A DNA stretch of 36,480 nt from Mycoplasma imitans ATCC 51306 (GTDB lineage: Bacteria; Bacillota_I; Bacilli_A; Mycoplasmatales; Mycoplasmoidaceae). This document shows, one piece after another, positions 19,299-34,099 of this stretch. A model generated the notes under the pieces. The model was not told the origin of the DNA. It made no database searches and saw only the letters and a program-made list of their open reading frames with translations. The stretch spans positions 1 through 36,480 of the forward strand of contig NZ_JADI01000014.1 in assembly GCF_000518305.1 (NCBI RefSeq), written 5' to 3'. Both the position numbers and the translations under genes were made by a program. Position 1 is the stretch's first letter; each line of letters opens with the position of its first letter.

Positions 19299-22200
19299 TT
19301 AAGTTCCAAATTTAAAGATCGTATTTTGTCAGTGTTTTGAGGCTTTATTTGTAAACGTTACATTATTTGGATCACTATCATTAGCAACATCATATGGTAC
19401 CAATAGATCATAACCCAAAATTCGTTCTTCCATTGATAAGTTAACAGTTATCGGAATTGGAACATTAATAAATGTCACCATTAAACTGAAATCAACTGAT
19501 AATTTACCTTTTAATTCACCAGTGCTAAACGGGCGAATTGCTTGAGTAAGATAACGAGACGGAATACCGATTGGTTGGATTAAATTATTAAACTTATTTA
19601 ATAATTTTGAATCAACGATAATCTGATGATTATCTGATACTATTCAGTTGCTTGTTGCATCTTCTTTAGTGATTTCTAAACCTTTGATTGTAGTTAGATC
19701 ACGAATTACCAACCTTGGATCATAAGCATTTTTAACCACGCGGTATTTTTGGTTTTTGTTATCAAGAATGATATTTTTACTAAAAGTTAATGGTAAGTTA
19801 TCAATAATTCGAATGGGTTGAGTATCTAAAGTTTCTTTTAATGAATTATAGAACGATCGTGTTAAGTTAAAGATCTTTTTTGATAGATCTTGATAAGGAA
19901 TTAATGGTCTAGGGTTTTGGTAAGTTTGAACTAGTAATTGCGAATTATTCACTAGGTTTGATAAATCGACTTCTTTTGCAATTCCAAGCAGTTGGTAATT
20001 AAAGATCGTTTGATTACCAACCTGATCATAATAAGGTAAAACTTGAATATTATTACCTTTAATTGAAATTCGAATTGATCCGTTAAGATTAATAAAATCT
20101 TGTTGATCATTAAAGTTTAATGTACCAAAGATCATTTCAGTAATAAACTGTTTAACATTAACATTACCAATCTGCGCTAAGAAAACTCTTAGGTTACGAA
20201 TAACTTCACTTTTAAAGTTATTAATTCCATAGATGGTAACACCAGCACCATTGATTTTTTTAGCTTCTTCTACAGCTTGATCAACTGCTGTGTTTAAACT
20301 TTTATCCGTGATAAACTGGTTTAAAATTGTTTGAGCATTTAAAAATGGTGGAATCAGATTTATTAGTTTTCTGATCGTCGAATTTTTAATCGCAATATGA
20401 TTAATATTTAATAAATAACCATAATCCAAGTTAGCAATCTTTAATTCATCGTCAGTTGAAAGCAACTGAATATTATTGCTTTGGTTTGTATTTAATGGAG
20501 TTAAAGTGATCTTTGCTAAATTTTGGGGACTGATTAATTCTAGTAGATCACTTACAACAGAAACCACACTTTCAAGACCAATAAGCCCTTTAACTAAATT
20601 ATTGTTATAAAAGAAGGTGTTAAAAAAGAACTTACTAATTGGGTCAGTGAAATTAAAGGTGATATTAAACGTTTTTAATAGTGCAAAAATTGATTTAAAA
20701 TCATCAATAAATAACCGAATCAAGATATCGTTAAATGATATTTGGTTATTATTCATTAAGAACGAAAAGATTGCGTCTTTATTTGCAACGATCATATCTT
20801 TAATTGGTCCATCTAATGAAGGGATTAAGCTATCGTATGCAAAGTTTAAAATTACTTGTAAAACAGTCGGATCTTTAATAATCGAATCGACAAAGTAAGG
20901 TTTTGGAGTTTCTAAGATCTTAGTTACTAATTGAATATAAGGATAGAAAGGACTATCTTCTTTAACTAATTCTTTAATCGTTGGAATAAACTCAACAATC
21001 TTATCCCTAAATTCCATTTCGGCCTTAACAGGATCTGATCGATCAATCGAATTAAAGAAGTTATCAATTAATGTTTGATAAGGTGATATATCAACTAACT
21101 TAGTTTCGTTTAAAAAGTTGATAATCTGATCTTTATAATCAAGGATAATTCGATAAATCGTTTTAGCTTGAGCGTTTGTTGATGAAGAAGTTAATAAATC
21201 AAAGATTAAAGGTCTAAATGCATTGACTTTATCGTTATTAAAAAACTGCTGTAACCCATAAACTACAATCTCACTTAAAGTATCAGCGTTGTCTTGAATA
21301 AAGTTTGCTAAATTAAATGGTTGTGTTCGATGATTGATTGCTCACTTACTAAATTGGTAAATATAACCTGCGTATTTTTTAGCCAGATTAAATTTATCTT
21401 CGAAGTTACGTCTTAATGAATCTTTGATTACTGATTGGTTAAGACTATTATTTAATAGTTTGTTATTGCCTACAAAGTTAGTAATAGCATCATACTCTGA
21501 ATAACCAGGTTTAACATGAGTTACGTGAGCATTTAGTGCTGAAGAAGTTGGGTTGAAAACAAAGTCATTTAATGATCAACTTTTACTATAACCACCATCA
21601 AGTGATTTTAGATTGAAATAAAGTGTATCAACTGATCAATTTAGTTCATTATTATCATTTAAGAAAACACTAGCTTTCTTTAAAAAGGCTGGGTTTTTAT
21701 CTGTATATAACGATAATTCTAATGTTGTTTTGGAATTAATAGTAAACTTACGGTCATTGATTCATAAGTCTTTAGGTTGATCAGCGTCGTTTTTAATTAA
21801 ATAAGCTGCATCAATTGAGATTGATAAGAAATCAGAGCTGTTATAACTACTTACATTTAGTTTGTCTTTAATAAAACTAAACATTTTGTTATTGCGTTCG
21901 TATAAACTGATTATATAGCTTGAAACGTCTGATTCAATAATCTGGTTGTTCGAATCATTAACTTTTCTAGCTACTAAACTATTTAATTGCGGTTGAATTG
22001 AATGACTAGCTAAATACAAGTTTGCATTATTTTCTAAATTAGCTTTATTGATTAATGCTAATGCAGAATCAGTGCTAGCTACAGCTTTGAATTCAGCTTC
22101 ATGTGCAATTTGATCGTCTAGTGTTCCAGACCCTTCATTTTGACCAGATCCAGGATTTGGTCTATTGGGTACACTAGGGTTTTCAATCTCTCCTTTTTGG

Positions 22201-22307
22201 TTTTTCAGTTGTCTTTGATAAAGGGTTACCCCGGTTCCAGCTGCGACTGTACCAATTAAAGACAAGCTAAGACCAAAAGTCAGGATTAGCTTTGTTTTTT
22301 TCTTCAT
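19299..22307 (-). CDS. Large membrane-anchored surface protein, paralogue B
   Basis: The protein has 1002 residues, open from ATG 22307 to TAA 19299 with TGA as Trp (I read through 21018-21350 and the 3' end codon by codon). The N-terminus MKKKTKLILTFGLSLSLIGT is a signal anchor without lipobox cysteine. It is followed by a Pro/Gly/Ser/Asn-rich linker (PSVPNRPNPGSGQNEGSG), a typical spacer from the membrane, and then the same outer architecture as paralogue A. Unlike A it lacks the long cytoplasmic tail. It lies 110 bases downstream of rpoC behind an AT-rich hairpin. Tandem duplication with divergence is the simplest history. Function unknown; exposure at the cell surface is inferred. Confidence 0.78.
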
Positions 22308-22375
22308 TAATAAAACTTCATCAAATTATTAATAGCTTTAATTATACAATAGGCGTTTAAATCTGGCTATTAATC

Positions 22376-22404
22376 AAAACCCATAAATATATAAATATTT
22401 ATGG
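22376..22404 (-). terminator. Weak terminator after rpoC
   Basis: A 9-bp AT-rich stem CCATAAATA/TATTTATGG (22381-22404) is followed on the minus strand by GTTTTGATTAA. The U-run is short, so partial read-through into the surface protein genes is plausible. Confidence 0.5.
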
Positions 22405-22417
22405 ATTTAATCATATT

Positions 22418-26278
<3,861 letters not shown>

Positions 26279-26295
26279 GTTTAATTATGTACTGA

Positions 26296-29200
26296 TTAGA
26301 AGTTATCGTCGTTGTAGTCGTCCAAAGTAAATGTATCAAATTCTGCATCGTGGATTTTTGGTTCTAGACTTTCGTCAACTACAGAAATATTATTTATATT
26401 TTCAATTGAATCATCATCGTACAACACATTTAATGTCATGCCTAGACCTTGAAGTTCTTTAGTTAATAACTTGAACGATTCAGGAACACCTGGTTCTGGA
26501 ATACTTAAACCTTTAACAATTGCGTTATAGGTCATGTTACGCCCTCTTACGTCATCAGATTTGATCGTTAAGATCTCTCTTAAGTTGTGCGCAGCACCAT
26601 ACGCTTGTAATGCTCACACTTCCATTTCCCCAAATCTTTGACCCCCATTTTGCGACTTACCACCAAGTGGTTGTTGGGTAATCTTAGAATATGGACCAAC
26701 AGCACGAGCATGGATCTTGTCATCAACCATGTGGTCAAGTTTTAACATGTACATGATTCCCACTGAAATTGGTTTTTCAAATGGTTCACCAGTTCTACCA
26801 TCGATCAATTTAAACTTACCTTCAGTCTTATCTGGATCAATTCCAGCTTCTGACATGATTGATTTTAGATCATCCATATTTACACCTTCAAATACTGGTG
26901 TAGCAATCTTGAATGCTAAATCATCATAAGTTAAACCTAGTTGTTTTAATACGATGTCAATATGAATTGTACGAACGAGGTTCTTAGCTTGGTTTAAATT
27001 AGTTACACCGATTGATTTCATATGTTGAACTAGGTTCTTAATTAAACTATCGGTTTTAGATTTATCTAAACCAAAGATTGTATTTAATTCAGCTGCTAAT
27101 TTATCATCAAAGCAAGCTTCAATTAATCGTTTATTAGCTAGTTCTCTAGCAGCATAACCTAGGTGCAACTCAAAGATTTGACCGATGTTCATACGGCTAG
27201 GTACCCCTAATGGGTTTAATAAAATGTCTAGAGGTGTACCATCTTCAAGGTGAGGCATATCTTCTTGAGCAACAATTTTAGAAATAATTCCTTTGTTACC
27301 GTGGCGACCAGCTACCTTATCACCAATTTGAATCTTACGTTTTTGAACAACATAAACTTTCACAAGTTCTAAAACGTCATCTTCAAGTTCGTCACCATTA
27401 GCAATGCTAAAGCGCTTAATACCCGCAACAATACCATCACCACCATTAGGTACTTTTAATGATGATTCACGTACTCCTTTAACCTTATCACCTAAGATTG
27501 CTTGGATTAATTTTTCTTCTGGACTTAATTCAACTTGACCTTTAGGAGAGGTTTTACCAACTAGGATATCACCTTCTTTAACTTCAGCACCAACCATGAT
27601 CACACCTTCTTCATCAAGGTATCGCTTAGCTGATTCAGAAATGTTTGGAATATCTCTAGTAATCTCTTCGTCACCGTTTTTTGTTCTTAAACATTCGATT
27701 GTGTATTCATCGATATGAATTGATGAGTAAACATCTTCTTTAAATAAACGGTCAGAAATAATCACCGCATCCTCGTAGTTATAACCACTTCAAGTAGTAA
27801 ATCCTACTAAAACGTTTTGACCTAATGCGATCTCACCATTTTTCATTGATGGACCGTCAGCTAAAGCTTGGTTAGCATCAACTTTATCCCCAACAGCTAC
27901 GATTGGTGATTGGTTATAACAAGTGTTTTTATTTGATTTAACAAACTTTAATAGATTGTAATCAGTTTTCTTGTTATCTTCATCTTTAATCGTAATCTTG
28001 CTTGCATCAACATAGGTTACAGTTCCAGGTTTTTTAGCTGTTACTAACATACCTGAATCTTGAGCAATCTTATATTCAACACCAGTACCTACTAATGGTG
28101 AATATGGTTTTAATAATGGAGTCGCTTGACGCTGCATGTTTGCACCCATCAAAGCACGAGAAGAGTCGTCGTTTTCTAAAAACGGAATTAATGAAGCAGC
28201 TACTGAAACAACTTGTTTTGGTGATACGTCAATATAGTCAACTTGTTTTGGATCATATAGATCTTGAGATGAACGATATCTCGCAATAATCTTTTCATTT
28301 TGAATCGTTCCATCTTTAGCAACATTCATGTATGATGAAGCTTCAGCAATAATATATTCGTCTTCTCTTAACGCTGTTAAGTGTTCGACTTTATCTGTAA
28401 TCTTACCGTTTTCAACCTTTAGATAAGGAGTCATTAAGAAACCATTCTTATCAATTGTTGCATAAAACGCTAATGACATAATCAGACCGATGTTCATACC
28501 TTCAGGAGTTTCAATCGGACAGATTCTTCCATAGTGAGAATAGTGAACGTCACGAATATCCAGGTTAGGGTCTTCACGTGAAATACCACCAGGACCCATC
28601 GCTGAAATTCTTCTCTTATTAGTTAATTCTGATAATGGATTTTGTTGATCCAAGAATTGAGTTAATTGGTGTGTGTTAAAGAAATCTTTAATCACAATTT
28701 GGAATGGTTTAGGGTTGATTACTGACTTAACAGTTAAATCACTACTCTTAGCAGAAACATCACTGCCATCTGAATCATCACTTTCTTGATCAGCTAACTT
28801 ATTATTACCATCAGCAGTTTGCAACTTGTCTTTGATGTATTTTTCAATACGCATCATTCCAGTTTGCACTTTTGATTTTAATAACTCATTGATTAGTTTT
28901 AAACGCTTATTTCCTAAGTGGTCAATATCATCATACAAACCAATATTGTGAGGTAAGTTAACGATATATGAAACGATAGAAATTAAATCAGCTAATGTTA
29001 ACGTTTCAATAGTTTCATTTGAACCATCAATACCAATAATCTGAGTAGTTTCATTTCTTAGATCGTTGTTAACATAGATTTGAACTTCTTCATAACTATT
29101 TACGTCTGTAAATCTTGTATTTAATTCAGGGTTAACAAAGTCAATGTGCTTGATAATATCTAAACGTTTTTCTTTAGATAAACGTTTAAATAAGTCAAGT

Positions 29201-30465
29201 TGCTCTTTAAGCATTAATGTACCTTGCTTAATTACAACTTTACCATCAACGTCTTTAACGTCCTGTGCAAGCGTTCTTTGGTATAAACGTTCTGAAACTC
29301 TTAGTTTACGAACAAATTTGTGACGACCTGCTGATGATAGATCATAACGTTTCTTTTGGAAGAAGTGTTGTAATAAGATTGATTGATAAGAAATCTCTTC
29401 TTTTTGCGTAACGTTATCAAGACTTCTAGTTGAAATAGATAGTTCTTGAATCACGTGCTTAGCAGCTTTTTCACAGATTAGTTTTCTTAAAACTACACCA
29501 ATGTGAGTGTTTAATGATTCAATCTTAGTCGGGTTTGGGTTAGATGAACTCAATAGTTCTTGTTTTTCTTGGTTAAGTTTGTATCAGTCTAAAACTAAAT
29601 TTTTTCACTTTTGATCGATCGGTAATGATTTAACTTTACTGATGCGATCTGATTCAATATCACGAATCAATTGTGCGATATCAGGTTCATTTAAAATTTG
29701 TTTTTCGTTATAAAACTCAGATTCTAATGATCTTAAAATGTAATCATTATTATTAAAGATCTCTTTAATCTTAATTTCACTTAAACCAAAGGCTTTTAAT
29801 AATGTTGTAATTGAAAATACCTTAGCACTTTCACCACCAACATCACGAACTACTGCTTGAACGAAATCTTTGTTTTCAGCAATGTAAAACAACATTAATG
29901 TTCCTTTAGAAGGGAATACTTCACAGATATAACCTTCTTGGTTACGCTTTCTTGAGTTAGATAGTTTTACTTGTGATTTATTTAATATGTAAGCACCTGG
30001 AGATCTTACAATCTGAGCAACAACAAATTTTTCGATCCCATTAACGATGAATGCTCCGTTTTCAGTCATCAATGGAATATCAGCAAAATAAATACCTTCA
30101 GCTTTAGATTTAGCTGATTTTCTACTAATTTTCTTTACTGTACCAGTTTGGTGGTTAACAAGAGATAAATTAACATATAAGCTAGCATCATATGTTTTTG
30201 ATTCTGCACTAGCTTCTTCTTTTGTTCTTTGAGGATCTAGAATTTTCATTCCGTGGAATTCCACAGAATATTTCCCGTTTGGCGATTTGATTGGGAAATA
30301 TGATCCAATGATTTCTTCTAATTCTTTTTCAAGAAACTGCTTGTAAGCGTTCACTTGAATCCCTGGTAAATTTAAAGGGTTATATTTGTTATGAACTTTT
30401 GAATAGTCTCTTCTAACTACTTTTGGTGAATATTGAGTATTATGAAATGGTGAGTTTTTTTTCAC
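26296..30465 (-). CDS. rpoB: RNA polymerase beta subunit
   Basis: The protein has 1389 residues. Clear blocks include [20 protein letters not shown], the rifampicin pocket [54 protein letters not shown] and [19 protein letters not shown] near the C-terminus. The start is GTG (30463-30465) with TTGGAG 9-14 bases upstream. Two features stand out. Position 526 in E. coli numbering is Asn (residue 616 here) where sensitive bacteria have His. An acidic, Ser-rich insert (around residues 550-575, with [11 protein letters not shown]) precedes the pocket. The gene is first in the rpoB-rpoC unit; its promoter must lie in the 143-base divergent gap with the hydrolase gene. Confidence 0.97.
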
Positions 30466-30608
30466 GAATGAACTCCAATTTAAACGTTTAGATCATCTAA
30501 AAATACGATATCTACATTAGATAACCTAAAGCATTTTAATATATTAACATAAAATAATAAAATAAAAATAAAAGTTTGTAAAATTATTTTTATTGAAAAG
30601 GTGTTGAT

Positions 30609-31424
30609 ATGCAAAATCAAATTGATTTATCTAAGATTGAAAGTATTGAATTAGTTAGACCAAACGCTAAACACAAAATGGTTTTTTTGCACGGGTTTGG
30701 TTCGAATTTTAAAGTTAAGAAAAAACTTTGAGAATACTATGATAATTGTAGTTTTTATGCGTTAAATTTACCTGCTCATGGTAACAGTAAAATTCAAGAT
30801 CCTAATCAGTTATCAATTGATTTTTATGCTCAAATTATTAAGGCATATTTTGAAAAACATAATTTAAATGATGTAATTCTTTTGGGTCATTCAATGGGTG
30901 GCGGATTGGCTGCAATTATGAACTCAATGATTCCTGAACGAATCAAGTTAAGCATTCTTGAAGCTCCTGCTAATGGATCAATTTTAAGTAATATCGGAAA
31001 TATTTCAAAACTAATACCAAACAGTCCTGAAGAGATGAAGCAACTTTATTATGTGCTTTATTACGATCCTGTTAAAGAATTCCATGGTAAATTAGATGAA
31101 ATGGCGATTGCTGAATACAATCAGGATAAGGATTACATGAAGAGTTTAGAACCATTATTATCAATTGGCGTTCTAGAAGAAATGAGTGCATTAAGTGATA
31201 TTGGTTATCGCAGTGTAACTAAACCCATGCTAGTAATTTTTGGTCGTGAAGATAAGATTGTGATTCCGACAGACTCAGTTGAACACATCAAAAAATTAAA
31301 CCAAAATATTCAATTTGAGTTTATTGAAAATTCTGGTCATTTACCATACTATGAACATCCAAAAGAATTCTATGAAATAATGTCTAAATTTATCAAGAAT
31401 ATTGATCCAACTTTTGAAAAGTAA
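30609..31424 (+). CDS. Alpha/beta-fold hydrolase
   Basis: This 271-residue soluble enzyme has a full triad in order: nucleophile elbow GHSMGGG with Ser95, Asp215 in FGREDKIVIP and His244 in SGHLPYYEHP. The oxyanion-side motif HGFGSNF lies near residue 40. It starts at ATG 30609 after AAAAGGTG; the first 91 codons include a TGA-Trp (KKKLWEYY). It probably hydrolyses esters or lipids, but the substrate is not visible. It is transcribed divergently from rpoB. No signal peptide, so it acts in the cytoplasm. M. genitalium MG_344 is a likely equivalent from position. Confidence 0.88.
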
Positions 31425-31456
31425 AATATTAAAAATCAACGGCAAAAACTAACAAA

Positions 31457-32424
31457 ATGATACCATTTGCGAGCAGAAAAAATGCACCATTTAAAATGAT
31501 TGATTTGTTCTCTGGAATAGGTGGAACAAGATTAGGGTTTCATCTAACAGGAAAGGTTGCTTCTATTTTCTCTAGTGAAATTGATAATTTTGCTTGCAAA
31601 ACCTATAAGGTAAATTTTGGAGAAGTTCCTTTTGGCGACATAACTAAAATAAAATCATCTAGTATTCCTGATCACGATATATTAGTGGCAGGTTTTGCTT
31701 GTCAGGCATTTAGTCAAGCTGGTAAAGGTTAGGTTTTAAAGATATTCGTGGAACATTATTTTTTGAAGTGGCAAGAATCCTAAAAGATAAAAGACATAAG
31801 ACCTTTTTATTAGAGAATGTAAGAAACTTAATATCACACAATAAGGGGCAAACCTTTGAAATCATTATCAATACATTAGAAAGGCTTGATTATCATGTTG
31901 AATACAAACTTTTAAAGGCTCGCGATTTTAATGTACCACAAAACCAGAAAGAATATATATTGTTGGTTTTAACAAGAAACAGATAACAAATTATCTAGAT
32001 TTTAAGATGCCAACACCACCTTGTAACAAAACATCTCTGGGCAAGATCTTAGAATCGAATGTCAGCGACAAATATACGATCTCTGACACATTATGGAAAG
32101 GTCATCAAAACGCAAGATCCAACACAAAAAGAACGGTAACGGTTTTGGTTATTCGCTATTCAATAGTAATAGTGAATACACTAATACAATATCTGCTCGA
32201 TACTACAAGGATGGTAGTGAAATCCTAATTGAACAACAAAATAAGAATCCTGGAAAAATTACTCCAAGAGAAGCAGCGCGATTACAAGGCTTCCCCGAAA
32301 ACTACATTATTCCTGTTAGCGACACACAAGCATACAAGCAGTTTGGTAACTAGGTGTGCGTTCAGTAATACAAGCAATTGCTAATCAAATCATTAAAGTA
32401 TTGGAAACTAAAAAGAAGCAGTAA
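31457..32424 (+). pseudogene. C5-cytosine DNA methyltransferase, broken by four frameshifts
   Basis: Conserved C5-methyltransferase blocks follow in order but in changing frames: FSGIGGTRLGF (motif I), the AGFACQAFSQAGKG loop (motif IV), DIRGTLFFEVARIL, ENVRNL (motif VI), VPQNQKEYI (motif VIII), GNGFGYSLFN, TPREAARLQGFPENY (motif IX) and QAYKQFGN (motif X). Frame changes occur near 31730, 31978, 32108 and 32351. Each is explained by one missing base, and at least two lie in A-runs. They end in genuine TAG or TAA stops, unlike the TGA breaks elsewhere. The catalytic Pro-Cys is Ala-Cys (GCT for CCT). Trp is encoded by TGG at the one site seen. Relation to M.HhaI/M.HpaII enzymes is clear; target specificity is not. 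No restriction enzyme gene is adjacent. Confidence 0.93.
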
Positions 32425-32459
32425 TCCTGTTTCTTTATTTTTTCAAAAAGTTGTTTGGT

Positions 32460-32493
32460 TAAAAAAAAGATTTCTTATTTTTGATAAGAAATC
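32460..32493 (-). terminator. Terminator overlapping the end of the DJ-1 gene
   Basis: On the minus strand a perfect 10-bp stem GATTTCTTAT/ATAAGAAATC (32469-32493, 5-base loop) is followed by eight or nine T. The 5' arm encodes the last residues and the 3' arm contains the stop codon. Confidence 0.92.
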
Positions 32494-33056
32494 ATTTTGG
32501 CTAAATCATCAGCTTCTTTTTTGCTTGATAAGATTTTGATCGTTTCGATTGCAAAATCCATTGCGTGTCCGGTTGCTCGAGCAGTAATAATGTTATCAGA
32601 TAATAACACATTTGTTTTTGAATCGAAGTTAGATCCGATTGCTTCCTTGTGCTCTTTATTAGCTACTACTTTTTTGCCTTCTAAAAGCCCAAGATTCTTA
32701 AGAATTACTGGCGATTCGTTAATAGCTAAGATAAATCGTGGAGTTGTTTGATCTTTTTCATTAAATTTACTTAAATAGTGGGTAAGTTTTTGATCATCAC
32801 CAAAACGTTTTGATCCTTGTCCGCCAGGTAAGTAAATTGCGTTATATTGCATCAGATTTGACTTATCAATTGTTAAACCGCATTTGATCGAAGTTCCTTG
32901 TGCTAAAGTAACACTGTTCTTCTTTTCGATTGAGATATAGTCAACAATGAACCTAGCTCTTCTTCATAAATCCGTAGGAATTATTAACTCTAAATCATCA
33001 ACTCCAGTGGCAACAATTGCAGCTATTCTTATTTGTCGTTTAATATTCTTTTTCAT
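32475..33056 (-). CDS. DJ-1/PfpI superfamily protein lacking the catalytic cysteine
   Basis: The protein has 193 residues, with one TGA-Trp in PTDLWRRA. It has the DJ-1 fold landmarks: the acidic residue Glu23 in DDLELIIPTDL (equivalent to DJ-1 Glu18), YLPGG near residue 75, and the nucleophile-elbow strand FILAINESPVILKNLG. In active DJ-1 and PfpI proteins that strand reads A-I/V-C; here the cysteine position is Asn113 (codon AAC). Chaperone, deglycase or protease activity through this cysteine therefore seems impossible; a binding or structural role is possible. It is divergent from lspA. Homologues in mycoplasmas are often called ThiJ, but nothing links this gene to thiamine synthesis. M. 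pneumoniae MPN_294 is the positional match from memory. Confidence 0.85.
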
Positions 33057-33072
33057 TTGTCATCACCATCAC

Positions 33073-33105
33073 TAGAGCTTTTATACGGTAAAAATATCAG
33101 CTCTA
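33073..33105 (-). repeat. Inverted repeat in the DJ-1 gene leader
   Basis: TAGAGCT (33073-33079) and AGCTCTA (33099-33105) form a 7-bp stem with a 19-base loop in the leader RNA, 16 bases before the DJ-1 start. It could be an operator or a leader hairpin; nothing further supports a function. Confidence 0.4.
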
Positions 33106-33187
33106 TCTCACATAAAAGTGATTTAATTTTAACATTTATAAAAAGATAATTATATATTTTAATATCTAAATATTTTAAAATCTTACC

Positions 33188-34099
33188 ATGTATACTTTCA
33201 AAAGATATCTTAGCAAGTTTAAAGGTGCAATAATCAAACAATTTAAGGCTGCGAACACTAAGAATTTAATAAAAATTAAATACCCCATTTTTGCTGGAAT
33301 AGGTTTTCTTATTTTGTTGATTGTTTTTGTTTTAAGAGATTACTTCTTAAAGCTTGGTATAGGTCATAGTTCTTCGACTGGTTTTATTACGATTAATGTA
33401 ATTACCAACAGCGGCGTTGGTTTTTCATTATTTAATCAAAATCCTGTAGCACCATACATGTTGCAGATCCTACTTACTTTAATATTTCTAGTCACCTTTA
33501 TTTTTACAAAAAATAAAGCATTAATTGTTTTATTACCATTAATTGCATTTGGCGGTTTATCAAATGTAATTGATCGTTCGATTCCAATAATGCTAAAGGA
33601 TGGAAATATCGAACATAATTCAGTTTTAGACTATTTTCAATTCTTTAGATCATCAGCAATTTTCAATTTTGCTGATGTCTGCATTGTTTCAGGTTTTGTT
33701 TTAATTTTCTTAACTTTTGTTATTGATATCTTTTTAGATTTCAAAAACAAAAATAATAAGAAAACATCTACCAATAAACAAATACACGGTTGAAAAAATA
33801 TAACTTTAGAAGAGCGCAATAAGTGGAGTGCTTGAGCTGATCACAAATGCGTTTTTTGCAATCATGAAATGTTGATTAATAATAGTCAAGTTATTTGTTC
33901 AAATGAAGAGTGTTTATACATTGATTTAATTAATGATGCTAAACCAATATCTGTTGAAAATGAAGAAAACTGTATAATTTGCAATAACGAAATGATTAAA
34001 AAGGTAAATGATAAGCAATTCAGCTTTTTAGCTTGTTCACGTTTTAACGAAAAATGTTATTACACTAAAAGCTGTAAACAAGTAGAGAACAATGCCTAA
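33188..34099 (+). CDS. lspA: Lipoprotein signal peptidase II with two C-terminal zinc ribbons
   Basis: The 303-residue frame is continuous once TGA codons at residues 202 and 215 are read as Trp. Residues 30-190 are LspA: four membrane helices, NSGVGFSLF, and the catalytic aspartates Asp129 (GGLSNVIDR) and Asp163 (FNFADV). It cleaves signal peptides in front of lipidated cysteine, as needed for p37. Residues 202-303 are unusual: CVFC/CSNEEC (Cys221, 224, 237, 242) and CIIC/CSRFNEKC (Cys262, 265, 283, 290) form two zinc ribbons, the second like those of bacterial topoisomerase I tails. LspA C-termini face the cytoplasm. ATG 33188 has no clear ribosome site. The stop overlaps the next gene by 8 bases. 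Confidence 0.9.

Noticed and set aside
31457..32424. Programmed frameshifting of the methyltransferase
   Set aside because: Four shifts in about 1 kb, one catalytic-loop change and no slippery-site plus pseudoknot layout fit decay or sequencing error better.
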